From contig CAYTNN010000051.1 in assembly GCA_964439135.1 (NCBI GenBank), positions 1 through 23,760 of the forward strand: a DNA stretch of 23,760 bases, in the 5' to 3' direction. Position numbers and translations under genes: made by a program. Each line of letters begins with the position of its first letter. The stretch's first letter is position 1. Below, piece after piece: positions 15,871 to 23,760 of this stretch. Source of the DNA: JAFGPJ01 sp964439135 (GTDB lineage: Bacteria; Planctomycetota; Phycisphaerae; Sedimentisphaerales; Anaerobacaceae). The notes below the pieces were generated by a model, which saw only the letters and a program-made list of their open reading frames with translations, had not been told where the DNA came from and ran no database searches.

Positions 15871-16908
15871 ATGGCGATTGAAGAAAAAAATCTCAAAAAG
15901 GCAGTGCTTTGGGACACAGATGGGGATAGTAAGGTTCGCTGTAAGCTGTGCAACTGGCGCTGCGTGATCGATAGCGGTAAGCTCGGCCGGTGCTGTGTAC
16001 GCAGGAATATCGACGGTGTGCTGTATTCGCTGACGTATGACAAAGTGTGCTCGGCTAATCCGGATCCTATCGAGAAAAAGCCTTTGTTTCATTTTCAGCC
16101 CGGCTCGCGTAGTTTTTCGGTTGCGACGATGGGCTGTAATTTTCGCTGTGAGTTTTGCCAGAACTGGCAGATTAGCCAGGCCGCGGTCGAGGATGGTCGA
16201 ATTGACGGCGAATCCATCGCTCCCGAGCAAATTGTCGAAGCGGCTGTTCGCAGCGGGTGCAAGAGCATGGCTTACACCTATACCGAGCCGACGGTCTTTA
16301 TAGAACTGTGTTACGACTGTGGACGCCTGGCAAAGAAGCGAGGCTTAGCGAACGTTTTCGTCAGTAACGGCTATATGACGACCGAGGCGATCGACTTCGC
16401 GGCCGACTGGCTCGACGGTATCAATGTTGACCTGAAGGCTTTCAGTGAGGATTATTACAAGCGGCTGTGCAAGGCGAGATTGCAACCGGTGCTTGATACG
16501 ATCAGCTACATTGCGAAAGAGACGAACATCTGGCTTGAGATTACGACGCTGCTGGTGCCCGGGCAAAACGATTCCGATGACGAGCTTAAAGAGCTTGCCG
16601 GCTTTATTGTCAGCAACGCCGGAGCTGATGTCCCCTGGCATATCAGCCGGTTCCATCCACAATACAAGTATATGGATTCGGTTCCCACGTCTATAAGCAG
16701 TCTGGAGCGGGCTTTCGAGATTGGCAAATCCGCCGGGCTGCGTTACGTTTATCTCGGCAACGTGCCGGGCTCGACATCTGAAAGTACGTTCTGCTATAAT
16801 TGCGGCCGGTTGTTGATCGAACGTATTGGTTACAGAATCGCCACTAATAGTATAAAAGATTCGAAGTGTCCTGATTGCGGCTCGCAGATTGCAGGTTTCG
16901 AGCTTTAG
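15871..16908 (+). CDS. amrS: AmmeMemoRadiSam system radical SAM enzyme (AmrS-like)
   Basis: A 345-residue radical SAM protein. The N-terminal Cys set C24, C27, C31, C41 (CKLCNWRC...RCC) precedes the SAM cluster motif C89-x3-C93-x2-C96 in GCNFRCEFCQNWQIS. The TYTEPTVFIE and SNGYMT stretches are typical of AmrS and pyruvate-formate-lyase-activase-like enzymes. The C-terminus adds two CxxC pairs (C307/C310 and C333/C336), probably a zinc ribbon. The family is named for co-occurrence with AMMECR1 and Memo proteins, neither of which is in this window, and its reaction is not established. AGGAAG lies about eight bases before the ATG. It leads a plus-strand run with pdxB and folP. Confidence 0.9.
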   Translation: MAIEEKNLKKAVLWDTDGDSKVRCKLCNWRCVIDSGKLGRCCVRRNIDGVLYSLTYDKVCSANPDPIEKKPLFHFQPGSRSFSVATMGCNFRCEFCQNWQISQAAVEDGRIDGESIAPEQIVEAAVRSGCKSMAYTYTEPTVFIELCYDCGRLAKKRGLANVFVSNGYMTTEAIDFAADWLDGINVDLKAFSEDYYKRLCKARLQPVLDTISYIAKETNIWLEITTLLVPGQNDSDDELKELAGFIVSNAGADVPWHISRFHPQYKYMDSVPTSISSLERAFEIGKSAGLRYVYLGNVPGSTSESTFCYNCGRLLIERIGYRIATNSIKDSKCPDCGSQIAGFEL

Positions 16909-16938
16909 CATGATGAAGCGAAATGCGAGATACACAGT

Positions 16939-18099
16939 ATGATGAAAATTGTTGCAGATGCGAATATTCCGTTTGTCGAAGAGTGTTTTTCTTCTATCGG
17001 TGAGGTTACGGTTGTCGGAGGCCGGGAAATAACGCCGGACGTTGTTGCCGATGCGGACGCTCTTCTTGTGCGCAGTATCACGCCGGTCGGTGAAAAGCTG
17101 CTGGCTCGCAGCAAGGTGCGTTTTGTGGCGACCGCTACGATTGGCTTCGACCATGTCGACATTGATTTCCTTCGCCTTAACAATATCGGATTTGCATCGG
17201 CGCCGGGCTCGAATGCCAACTCGGCCGCTGAATATGTCATTGCCGGGCTGTTGGATATCGGACAAAGATATGCTCTCGACCTGGAGGGTAGATCGATCGG
17301 CATTGTCGGTGTGGGCAATGTCGGCAGCAGGGTGGCGAAGAAATGTGCGGCCATGGGGATGGCCGTCTGTCTGAATGATCCGCCCCTGCAAAGGCAAACC
17401 GGCGATGCGAAATATCTGCCGTTGAAAAAGCTTTTCGATTGTGATTTTATTACGTTCCATACACCGTTGACGTTCGAAGGCCCGGATAAGACGCATCATT
17501 TGGCAGATGAGAAGTTCTTCAAATCGCTCAAGCAAAGATGCGTGCTCGTGAATGCTTCCCGGGGCGGAGTGGTTGACAGCAGTGCTTTGAAATCGGCCAT
17601 ACGGTCGGGGCGGCTGCGGGCTGTCGCGCTGGACGTCTGGGAGAACGAGCCGGATATCGATATCGAACTTCTGAAACTGGTTGATCTTGGCACGCCGCAC
17701 ATCGCAGGTTATTCGCTGGACGGTAAGATTGCGGGAATGATTATGATATACAAGGCGGCCTGTGAATATTTTGCCGTGGAGCCGAAGTTCGATCTGAAGG
17801 ATTTTCTGCCTGAGCCTGCTGTACCGGAGCTGAAGGTCGATCCGAATATCACCAGTGATCAGGATGTGTTGTTAAGTTCGGTGCAGAAAATCTACCGGGT
17901 TGACAAGGATGATACGAGAATGAGGCGTGTTTTGGATAAGCCGGCGGAAAACAGAGGCGAACATTTTGACAGCCTGCGGAAGAATTATCCCGTGAGAAGG
18001 GAATTTCAGAACACCAGGGTGATTCTCAAAGATACCAACTCAAATTTGGCCAGAAAACTGATCGGGATCGGATTTAAAGAAGTCGAAAGTGAAAAGTAA
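16939..18099 (+). CDS. pdxB: 4-phosphoerythronate dehydrogenase
   Basis: A 386-residue NAD-dependent D-2-hydroxyacid dehydrogenase-fold enzyme of the PdxB type, which oxidises 4-phospho-D-erythronate in the DXP-dependent pyridoxal phosphate pathway. The start DANIPFVEECF and the middle FVATATIGFDHVD plus SAPGSNANSAAEYV are PdxB hallmarks. The Rossmann motif GVGNVG lies at 124-129. Catalytic residues are Arg208 (NASRGG), Glu237 (ENEP) and His254 (TPHIAGYS). The C-terminal 90 residues fit the PdxB dimerisation region. Either Met1 or Met2 (ATGATG) could be the start. A 10-codon reading frame from 16910 ends on a TGA overlapping this start and may help translational coupling. The gene overlaps folP by 11 bases. 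Confidence 0.9.
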   Translation: MMKIVADANIPFVEECFSSIGEVTVVGGREITPDVVADADALLVRSITPVGEKLLARSKVRFVATATIGFDHVDIDFLRLNNIGFASAPGSNANSAAEYVIAGLLDIGQRYALDLEGRSIGIVGVGNVGSRVAKKCAAMGMAVCLNDPPLQRQTGDAKYLPLKKLFDCDFITFHTPLTFEGPDKTHHLADEKFFKSLKQRCVLVNASRGGVVDSSALKSAIRSGRLRAVALDVWENEPDIDIELLKLVDLGTPHIAGYSLDGKIAGMIMIYKAACEYFAVEPKFDLKDFLPEPAVPELKVDPNITSDQDVLLSSVQKIYRVDKDDTRMRRVLDKPAENRGEHFDSLRKNYPVRREFQNTRVILKDTNSNLARKLIGIGFKEVESEK

Positions 18100-18961
18100 A
18101 AAGGTAAAAGCGGAAAGTTGCGGTCAAAACGTTATTGAGTGGCCGAGGGGAAGTCTGGATTTTTCGGACGGGTGTCTTTTGATGGGAGTCTTGAATGTGA
18201 CGCCGGATTCCTTCAGCGACGGCGGTGAATTCTTCGATTCCGAAAAGGCTGTCGAGCACGGTCTGAAAATGGCGGCCGATGGCGCTGCGATTATCGACGT
18301 CGGCGGCGAATCGACCCGGCCGGGTTCGGATTCAGTCTCGGCTGATGAGCAGATACAACGGGTGACGCCGGTTATTGAAGCGCTTTGCGAAAAGACCGAT
18401 GTGCCGGTTAGCATTGATACGTATAGAGTTGAAGTTGCTCAGGCTGCTCTGGAAGCGGGAGCTGGGATGATAAACGATATTACCGCTCTGAGCGATGAGC
18501 GAGTGGGCGAATTGGCGGCCGAGCGGCATGTGCCCGTTGTTTTGATGCACATACAGGGCACGCCGGCGACGATGCAGATTGAGCCGAGATATGATGATGT
18601 CGTCGGCGAGGTTCTGGAATTCCTGCTGGGCCGGGCAAAGCGGGCCGAGAAATTCGGTATATCTAAAGATATGATTTTCATCGACCCCGGCATCGGTTTC
18701 GGCAAGACTACCGAGCATAATCTTTCGCTCTTGAGAAATATCGATAAATTCGTCGCCGCCGGCTACCGCGTTCTTGTCGGTACGAGCCGCAAGAGATTCA
18801 TCGGTAAAATCACCGGCAAAGAAAAACCCGCCGAGAGGATTTTCGGCACAGCCGCAACGGTCGCCCTTTGCGCCGCGGCAGGTGTCTCTATAGTTCGCGT
18901 CCATGACGTGGCTGAAATGGTGGATGTAATAAAGGTGGCGAATGCTGTCAATGACTCATAG
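18089..18961 (+). CDS. folP: Dihydropteroate synthase
   Basis: A 290-residue enzyme that joins p-aminobenzoate to 6-hydroxymethyl-dihydropterin diphosphate in folate synthesis, and the target of sulfonamides. Hallmarks occur in order: MGVLNVTPDSFSDGG (32-46), GGESTRPGS, SIDTYR, NDIT, VLMHIQGTP, FIDPGIGFGKT, GTSRKRFIG and RVHDV. All expected pterin- and PABA-binding segments are present. The proposed start is a GTG at 18089 that overlaps the end of pdxB. The next Met is already inside the first conserved motif, so translation must begin at this GTG or at another non-ATG codon. The first 25 residues are lysine-rich and not conserved-looking. Confidence 0.95.
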   Translation: MKSKKVKAESCGQNVIEWPRGSLDFSDGCLLMGVLNVTPDSFSDGGEFFDSEKAVEHGLKMAADGAAIIDVGGESTRPGSDSVSADEQIQRVTPVIEALCEKTDVPVSIDTYRVEVAQAALEAGAGMINDITALSDERVGELAAERHVPVVLMHIQGTPATMQIEPRYDDVVGEVLEFLLGRAKRAEKFGISKDMIFIDPGIGFGKTTEHNLSLLRNIDKFVAAGYRVLVGTSRKRFIGKITGKEKPAERIFGTAATVALCAAAGVSIVRVHDVAEMVDVIKVANAVNDS

Positions 18962-19010
18962 AATCGTCGTTTAAACAATAATTGATAAACTTGTTTGAAG
19001 GGAAACGATA

Positions 19011-19505
19011 TTGTCGGATATTTTTATTCGTCCGGTCGATTCAGATGATGGGGATTGGATTGCGCAATTCATCACCGAGAGGTGGGGAGCGGAATTTGTT
19101 GCCGCTCACTACGAAGTATATCATTGCAGGGATCTGCCCGGCTTTGTCGCGACAGAGGGAGAGAAAAAGGTCGGCCTTCTGACGTATAAAATTGTTGCCG
19201 GCGATTGCGAGGTTGTGAGCCTTGACAGTTTACAGCCCTGCGTGGGTATCGGCACAGGCCTGATTGAAGCAGTCAAAGCAGTAGCCTCCGAATCCGGATG
19301 CAAGCGACTATGGCTTGTCACAACGAATGATAATATGAACGCCCTGCGTTTTTATCAGAAACGCGGCTTCGCGATGGTTAAGATTAATCGTAATGCGATC
19401 GAATTCGCCCGAAACCTCAAACCCGTCCCGTTAATCGGAGACGAGGGTATCCCGTTACGCGATGAGATTGAGCTTGAAATGATGCTGGGGGATTCTGCCT
19501 GCTAA
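19011..19505 (+). CDS. GNAT family N-acetyltransferase
   Basis: A 164-residue acetyl-CoA-dependent acyltransferase of the GNAT superfamily. It begins IFIRPVDSDDGDWI, has a central beta region and the acetyl-CoA loop VGIGTGLIEAV, followed by LWLVTTNDNMNALRFYQKRGF, the usual motif A/B ending. The substrate is unknown. The start is a TTG at 19011 with GAAGGG about eight bases upstream, which gives the complete first strand; no in-frame ATG is close. Its stop overlaps the Nudix start as TAATG, so the two are probably co-translated. Confidence 0.88.
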   Translation: MSDIFIRPVDSDDGDWIAQFITERWGAEFVAAHYEVYHCRDLPGFVATEGEKKVGLLTYKIVAGDCEVVSLDSLQPCVGIGTGLIEAVKAVASESGCKRLWLVTTNDNMNALRFYQKRGFAMVKINRNAIEFARNLKPVPLIGDEGIPLRDEIELEMMLGDSAC

Positions 19506-20053
19506 TGCACTTATCTGAAAAAATAAAACCGTTCAATTACTGCCCGGCCTGCGGATCAGGTGACATATTCTTAGGTGACATGAAAAAAGTCGGTTGCCGG
19601 GATTGCTCTTTCACTTATTATCACAATGTCGCCGCAGCGGTAGCAGCGATATTGGAATGCGATAAAAAAGTTGTCCTAATCCAGAGGGCCAAAGAGCCGG
19701 GCAAGGGCAAGCTGGACCTGCCGGGCGGCTTCGTGGACCCGAAGGAATCCGCAGAAGAGGCCGTAAAAAGGGAAATAAAGGAAGAATTAAGAATAGATCT
19801 CGGAGAGCCGGGATATTTGGGTTCTTATCCGAATATATATAAATACGAGGGAGTGACTTATCATACATGTGATCTGTTCTTCTACTGCAAAATTGATGCT
19901 CTGCCCACAGATTTTGATAGAATGGAAATAGAAGAATTGTTTTTGATAAATCCTTTAGAGATTCCGGATGATAAAATTGCATTCGAATCAGTAAAAATGG
20001 GTCTCGGCATATTCCAATCCTCAGAATCCAACGTGAAATATGAGACTGAATAG
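19505..20053 (+). CDS. Zinc-ribbon Nudix hydrolase
   Basis: A 182-residue nucleoside-diphosphate-linked hydrolase. An N-terminal zinc ribbon (C13, C16, C31, C34) precedes a Nudix box: G75-x5-E81-x7-REIKEE (89-94), with the final Gly replaced by Arg96. The metal-binding glutamates are intact. NADH pyrophosphatases (NudC) share the ribbon-plus-Nudix plan, but this protein lacks their long N-terminal domain. Location three genes after pdxB and two after folP makes a role in cofactor metabolism, such as dihydroneopterin triphosphate cleavage, possible but unproven. It overlaps the GNAT gene by one base. Confidence 0.88.
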   Translation: MHLSEKIKPFNYCPACGSGDIFLGDMKKVGCRDCSFTYYHNVAAAVAAILECDKKVVLIQRAKEPGKGKLDLPGGFVDPKESAEEAVKREIKEELRIDLGEPGYLGSYPNIYKYEGVTYHTCDLFFYCKIDALPTDFDRMEIEELFLINPLEIPDDKIAFESVKMGLGIFQSSESNVKYETE

Positions 20054-20136
20054 AATCTTTATACGATGTATATGATATCAGGGAGTCCGTTGTATTTTCA
20101 ATTGAACATTTGAATATTGATTAATGGAGTGTATGT

Positions 20137-20481
20137 ATGATTATCGAAAAAGGTGAAAAGGTTCACATCGTTACCCGACGGCATTTTAACGGCGACCTGC
20201 GGCGGCATTTTGTAGGCGAAGTGCTCGACGTCGAGGGGATCATCGTTCGTATAGAAGGTTATGCCTTTATCTACGATTCGACTAAGAATGACTTCATACG
20301 AAAACCTCGGAAACGCGTCCGAATCTTTGATCTGGGCCAGAGCGGATATATTGTGACAATCATACCGAGCCAAGTCCTGCTGCACGAGTTGACATACAAG
20401 TCGACAGATCAAAAAACGTTATTGTTCACAGACGGCAAATCGTTCCAAATAGACGTTAGCGAGTTTGGTGTTCACCGATAG
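20137..20481 (+). CDS. Small conserved-looking protein of unknown function
   Basis: 114 residues, predicted soluble and beta-rich, with no membrane segment or signal peptide. Distinct blocks are VHIVTRRHFNGDLRRHFVGEV, a central RIEGYAFIYD followed by FIRKPRKRVRIFDL, and a C-terminal LLFTDGKSFQIDVSEFG. The pattern (basic first half, then a short strand-turn-strand domain) looks like a real protein family, but I cannot name it. GGAG lies seven bases before the ATG. It is 83 bases after the Nudix gene and convergent with lon. Function not assigned. Confidence 0.75.
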   Translation: MIIEKGEKVHIVTRRHFNGDLRRHFVGEVLDVEGIIVRIEGYAFIYDSTKNDFIRKPRKRVRIFDLGQSGYIVTIIPSQVLLHELTYKSTDQKTLLFTDGKSFQIDVSEFGVHR

Positions 20482-20548
20482 ACGCGCGTCGTCGAATGAA
20501 AAAGTATGGAGCATTCTGACTGTATATTTGCGGTAGAGTCACCTATAG

Positions 20549-22993
20549 TTATTTTACGCCCAACGCAAGTTCAATGATTTCGCTGGTGTTTTTGACGAAT
20601 TTGAATTGCAGTCCTTTTTTGGCTTCTTTCGGGACTTCGGGCAGGTCTTTTTTGTTTCTTGCCGGCAGGATAACGGTTTTTATGCCGGCCTGTTTAGCGG
20701 CTAATATTTTCTCTTTCATGCCGCCAATGGGCAGGACCAGCCCTCGCAGCGTGATTTCCCCGGTCATTGCCACATCCGGCCGGATGGGTTTGCCGAGCAG
20801 CAGGCTGACCAGCGATGTGAACATTGCTACACCGGCACTCGGGCCGTCCTTGGGGATTGCTCCTGCCGGGACGTGGATGTGATAATCGAATTTGCTGAAG
20901 CTTTCCGGCTCGATTTTCAGTTTTTTCGCGTTTGCCTTCACGATGGAAAAGGCGGCCTGGGCGCTTTCTTTCATCACGTCGCCGATTTGGCCTGTCAATT
21001 GCAGAAGTCCTTTGCCCGGCATGGATGCCGATTCGATGAAGAGCAGCTCGCCGCCGACCGGCGTGTAAGCCAGGGCGGTTGCGACGCCCGGTATTCCGGT
21101 TCGCAGCGCCAGCTCAGATTCGAATCGTGCCGGGCCCAGGATTTTTGCGAGGTCTTTTTTGCCGATAGTCGCCCGTCTCTTTTTGCCTTTGGCAATTTCA
21201 GTTGCCACGGCTCTGCAGACGGCAGCGAGATTCCTCTCGAGATTTCGCACACCAGCCTCTCGTGTATAACCTCTGATGATGGTGAGTGCGGCGTCGTCTT
21301 TCATTCCGCAGCGGTTCTTACTAAGGCCGTGCTCTTTGAGCTGGCGGGGAATGAGATATTTTTTTGCGATTTTAAGTTTTTCGGTCTCGGTGTAGCCGGG
21401 CAGCTCGATCACTTCCATTCGGTCGCGCAATGCCGGCGGGACCGGCTCGGTATAATTCGCGGTCCCGATGAACATGACCGAAGATAAATTGAAAGGCTGG
21501 TCGAGGTAATGATCGGTAAAATCGAAGTTCTGTTCCGGGTCGAGCACTTCCAGCAGGGCACTGGCCGGGTCGCCCCTGAAGTCGCTGCCGATTTTGTCCA
21601 GCTCATCGAGCATGAACACAGGATTTTTGCTGCCGCACTTTCGCAGCTCCTGCAGGATTCGTCCTGGCAGCGCCCCGATATACGTTCTGCGATGTCCCCG
21701 TATGTCTGCTTCGTCCCTGATTCCGCCGAGAGATATGCGGACAAATTCTCTTCCCATCGCCCGGGCGATGGATTTGCCGAGCGACGTTTTGCCCACTCCG
21801 GGCGGCCCTACGAAGCAAAGGATGGGGCTCTTGCCCTTGGGATTCAGCTTGCGGACGGCTAAGAATTCGAGGATGCGTTTTTTTACCTTAGTCAGATCGT
21901 AATGGTCCGTGTTTAAAATCCGCTGGGCCTTATTTATATCGAGCTGGTCTTTGGTTTGAACCGACCAGGGCAGTTCGCAGACCCAATCCAGGTATGTCCG
22001 GATAACGCTGTATTCCGGTGAAGCGGGGGGTATTTTACTTAATCTGTCCAACTCGCGAAGGGCTTCATGCTCCACTTTTTTGGGCATCCTGGCTTTGGCG
22101 ATGTTCTGGGCGACCTGTTTGAGCTCTTCGGTTCTGAGGTCTTTTTGGCCAAGCTCGGTCTGAATGGCTTTTAACTGCTCTTGGAGGAAATACTCCCGCT
22201 GATTTTTGTCTATCGATTCCCTGACACGGCCCTGTATCTTGTGGCTTAATTCGAGTACCTCCAACTGATGGGCCAGAATAAGGGATATTTGTTCGAGGCG
22301 TTTGGCTGCGTCGAGCTCTTCGAGTAACTGCTGTTTCTTTGCGATGTCAAGGCTGAGATTCGCCGCCAAAAAATCAGCCAGGGCGGAAGGATTTTCGATA
22401 TTTTCCAGCAGAACCGATGCTTCTTCCGGAACATTGGAACTTAATGTGATAACGCGGTTGGCAGCCTGGCGGACGCTGACGATGAGCGCCTGGAGTTTTT
22501 TTGTTCTCCTTACTTTTGTGCTTAGCGGCTGGATTCTTGCCTTCAGGTAGGGCTTTGTTGCTATCTTTTCTATTATTTTAAAGCGGACTATGCCGTGGAC
22601 CACAACATGTATCGAACCCTGGGGCAATTTTGTGACCTTCAGCACTGAAATAGCGGTTCCGATTGAATAGAGATTATCGAAATCCGGCCTGTCGGTTTCA
22701 GGATTGCGCTGCGCCAGGAGTCCTATGATTGATTCGTTAGGTTCAGTATCGGCAAGTAATGCTTTGCTTTTTTTTCGGCCGATCGCTAAAGGCATTATCG
22801 TGCCGGGATAGGCAACGGCGTTACGAATCGGCAGGATGCCAACGACTTCCGGTAATTTGAATGCCTGGCCGTTCTCCTGTGATTGATTGTCGTCGTCGTA
22901 TAGATATGGCTCAAAGCGAGCGGTCTCTTCCGCCATCAATTCAATCGACCAATTGCCCCCAAAAGGTAACATATTTTTCAAATAGCTTGCCAT
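20549..22993 (-). CDS. lon: ATP-dependent Lon protease
   Basis: An 814-residue cytoplasmic AAA+ serine protease that degrades damaged and regulatory proteins. The N-terminal substrate-binding domain (about 45-245) is followed by a coiled-coil linker, the AAA+ module with Walker A GPPGVGKT (396-403) and Walker B VFMLDELDKIG (from 459), and the protease domain with the catalytic Ser719 in PKDGPSAG and Lys762 in GGMKEK. Length and order match bacterial LonA. The first 40 residues are a short, acidic, non-conserved extension. The ATG at 22993 has no strong ribosome site. No CIRCE element or clear heat-shock promoter is seen upstream; a vegetative-type -10 lies about 100 bases upstream. Confidence 0.97.
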   Translation of the reverse strand: MASYLKNMLPFGGNWSIELMAEETARFEPYLYDDDNQSQENGQAFKLPEVVGILPIRNAVAYPGTIMPLAIGRKKSKALLADTEPNESIIGLLAQRNPETDRPDFDNLYSIGTAISVLKVTKLPQGSIHVVVHGIVRFKIIEKIATKPYLKARIQPLSTKVRRTKKLQALIVSVRQAANRVITLSSNVPEEASVLLENIENPSALADFLAANLSLDIAKKQQLLEELDAAKRLEQISLILAHQLEVLELSHKIQGRVRESIDKNQREYFLQEQLKAIQTELGQKDLRTEELKQVAQNIAKARMPKKVEHEALRELDRLSKIPPASPEYSVIRTYLDWVCELPWSVQTKDQLDINKAQRILNTDHYDLTKVKKRILEFLAVRKLNPKGKSPILCFVGPPGVGKTSLGKSIARAMGREFVRISLGGIRDEADIRGHRRTYIGALPGRILQELRKCGSKNPVFMLDELDKIGSDFRGDPASALLEVLDPEQNFDFTDHYLDQPFNLSSVMFIGTANYTEPVPPALRDRMEVIELPGYTETEKLKIAKKYLIPRQLKEHGLSKNRCGMKDDAALTIIRGYTREAGVRNLERNLAAVCRAVATEIAKGKKRRATIGKKDLAKILGPARFESELALRTGIPGVATALAYTPVGGELLFIESASMPGKGLLQLTGQIGDVMKESAQAAFSIVKANAKKLKIEPESFSKFDYHIHVPAGAIPKDGPSAGVAMFTSLVSLLLGKPIRPDVAMTGEITLRGLVLPIGGMKEKILAAKQAGIKTVILPARNKKDLPEVPKEAKKGLQFKFVKNTSEIIELALGVK

Positions 22994-23091
22994 AAAGTAA
23001 AAAATCCAATATTAAATCCCAAAGAAGTCAGTGGAAAAATCCGCCCGGTATTTCATTTGGGTTCATCGCATTAAATACGACCAGCGTATCT

Positions 23092-23120
23092 ATTATAAGC
23101 ATATTCTACGTTGGCATAAA
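23092..23120 (-). promoter_or_regulatory. Candidate lon promoter
   Basis: On the minus strand a perfect TATAAT (23097-23092) lies 17 bases after TTTATG (23120-23115), a weak -35 with 3 of 6 matches. Transcription would start about 90 bases upstream of the lon ATG. The region is A/T-rich, so chance matches are likely. Confidence 0.25.
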
Positions 23121-23293
23121 GCGTTAAATCCGAGAATAAGTATCAGTATGAAAATATTCAGGATGATTATCCGCTTCGTAGCAATCAAAAAATGCCAAAA
23201 AGTGAAAAGTTTGCTTATAAATTTATGCCGGACTCCGGAAAAAACTGTCAGGTTTTAATCTTCCATTCTTACTCGAACTGACCGATTCACGCT

Positions 23294-23363
23294 GTCATCC
23301 CTGCGAAAGCAGGGATCCAGGAACATAATGGATAAAGTGGATTCCCGCTTTCGCGGGAATGAC
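23294..23363. repeat. REP-like inverted doublet with GAAA-loop hairpins
   Basis: Two 26-nt arms (23294-23319 and 23338-23363) face each other and match at 22 of 26 positions. Each arm starts with GTCAT on its own strand and is a perfect 8-bp hairpin with a GAAA loop: ATCCCTGC/GCAGGGAT at 23297-23316, and ATTCCCGC/GCGGGAAT at 23341-23360 on the other strand. The four differences between arms fall into two compensated base pairs, so the stem is conserved. This is the layout of bacterial REP/BIME repeats, which are mobilised in other bacteria by RAYT transposases. No such gene is in this window. Confidence 0.8.
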
Positions 23364-23627
23364 AAATCGCTTATGTTGTTGTGATTGAAGGGCTTATCAT
23401 GTCGTTCGACTCAAAAACGGTCAGTTTGAGATTCTTACTCATTTATTCCGGGGGATCTAATCACTTTTTCCTGTATAGCGGAACTATCGGTAAATTGTTC
23501 GGATTTATGGGACATGTTGCGGTTGCTATGAAGAGAACGTATACAAATTATGCCAATTGTCACAGGTTGGAATGGAACATTTCATGAAGATCTAAACGCC
23601 GCAGAGCAATAAATCGCAAACTTCTTC

Positions 23628-23656
23628 TTGACAAACAGAGTCGTAAAAGATATAAT
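23628..23656 (+). promoter_or_regulatory. Perfect-consensus sigma70-type promoter
   Basis: TTGACA (23628-23633), a 17-base spacer and TATAAT (23651-23656) match both hexamers exactly. Transcription would start near 23663 and run off the right edge. GGGGG stretches follow at 23685 and 23711, but no well-spaced ATG. A frame open through the promoter means it could instead be chance within coding DNA. Confidence 0.55.
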
Positions 23657-23760
23657 AATACATATTGAGAATACGCATCTATTTGGGGGTAATTATTACG
23701 TTTATCCGACGGGGGAGTTGGACCTAATACTTAGCGCAGGGATGAATTTAATACAATTGT

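Larger units (their letters stand above)
22994..23760. other. Gene-poor region upstream of lon to the window edge
   Basis: 767 bases without a gene I can support. It holds the candidate lon promoter, the REP-like doublet at 23294-23363 and a consensus promoter at 23628-23656. A frame open from 23613 to the edge could be the start of a gene running out of the window. Short frames at 23031-23258 and 23381-23587 show no recognisable protein. Confidence 0.6.

Noticed and set aside
16345..17700. 451-residue minus-strand frame
   Set aside because: It is antisense to amrS and pdxB, both with complete motifs; a by-product of their codon use.
20482..20548. Terminator between the small unknown gene and lon
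   Set aside because: Only a short GACGCGCGTC palindrome is visible, without a T-tract in either direction.
23031..23587. Two short plus-strand frames (75 and 68 residues)
   Set aside because: No recognisable protein, and they lie in repeat-bearing intergenic DNA. The second has an AGGG before an ATG at 23399, so a small gene is not fully excluded.
1..23760. tRNA, rRNA or riboswitch genes
   Set aside because: No recognisable cloverleaf, rRNA segment or known riboswitch core was found by eye; a covariance-model scan would be the decisive test.

Overview
The window looks like a contig from a metagenome- or draft-assembled Gram-negative bacterium. The diderm call rests on an MlaE/MlaF-type lipid transport pair. 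Lineage is less certain. Oversized sensor kinases, pdxB beside folP, a UPF0158 protein, and intergenic DNA full of short A/T-rich repeats and small palindromes would suit an uncultured Planctomycetota (Phycisphaerae-like) genome, but this is an impression from memory and no marker gene in the window settles it. A run of exactly 100 N (4409-4508) marks a scaffold gap.

Layout. (1) 1-487 is non-coding and holds a 120-nt sequence present twice at a 160-nt period, with a palindromic element between the copies. (2) 488-10167, minus strand, is a block of six signal-transduction genes. Read in transcription order they are: a lone receiver; a membrane GAF/PAS histidine kinase; a receiver-kinase hybrid; a lone Rcp1-like receiver; a receiver-PAS protein whose kinase core has lost its catalytic residues; and, after the gap, a very large Cache-HAMP-PAS-PAS-PAS-GAF-PAS histidine kinase. 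Most junctions overlap or abut. No DNA-binding, cyclic-di-GMP or other recognised output domain is present. (3) 10491-15083, plus strand, encodes an MlaE permease, an MlaF ATPase and a fused FAD/Fe-S/CCG D-2-hydroxyacid dehydrogenase. The dehydrogenase gene carries an in-frame copy of the palindromic element seen at 235-264. (4) A UPF0158 gene lies on the minus strand (15122-15589). (5) 15871-20053, plus strand, is a compact run: AmrS-like radical SAM enzyme, PdxB, FolP, a GNAT acetyltransferase and a zinc-ribbon Nudix hydrolase, suggesting a cofactor-metabolism operon. (6) 20137-20481 encodes a small conserved-looking protein of unknown function. (7) Lon protease is on the minus strand (20549-22993). 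(8) 22994-23760 holds no confident gene. It contains a REP-like inverted doublet and a perfect-consensus sigma70-type promoter near the right edge.

How the parts may work together. The signalling genes probably form one phosphorelay or signalling complex. Its two receiver-only proteins (9769-10167 and 5889-6311) are candidate diffusible carriers, and two of its kinases share closely related catalytic cores. The MlaE/F pair would act at the inner membrane in lipid trafficking, but its usual MlaD partner is not adjacent. The cofactor run covers pyridoxal phosphate synthesis (PdxB) and folate synthesis (FolP), with the Nudix protein a possible but unproven pterin or nucleotide pyrophosphatase.
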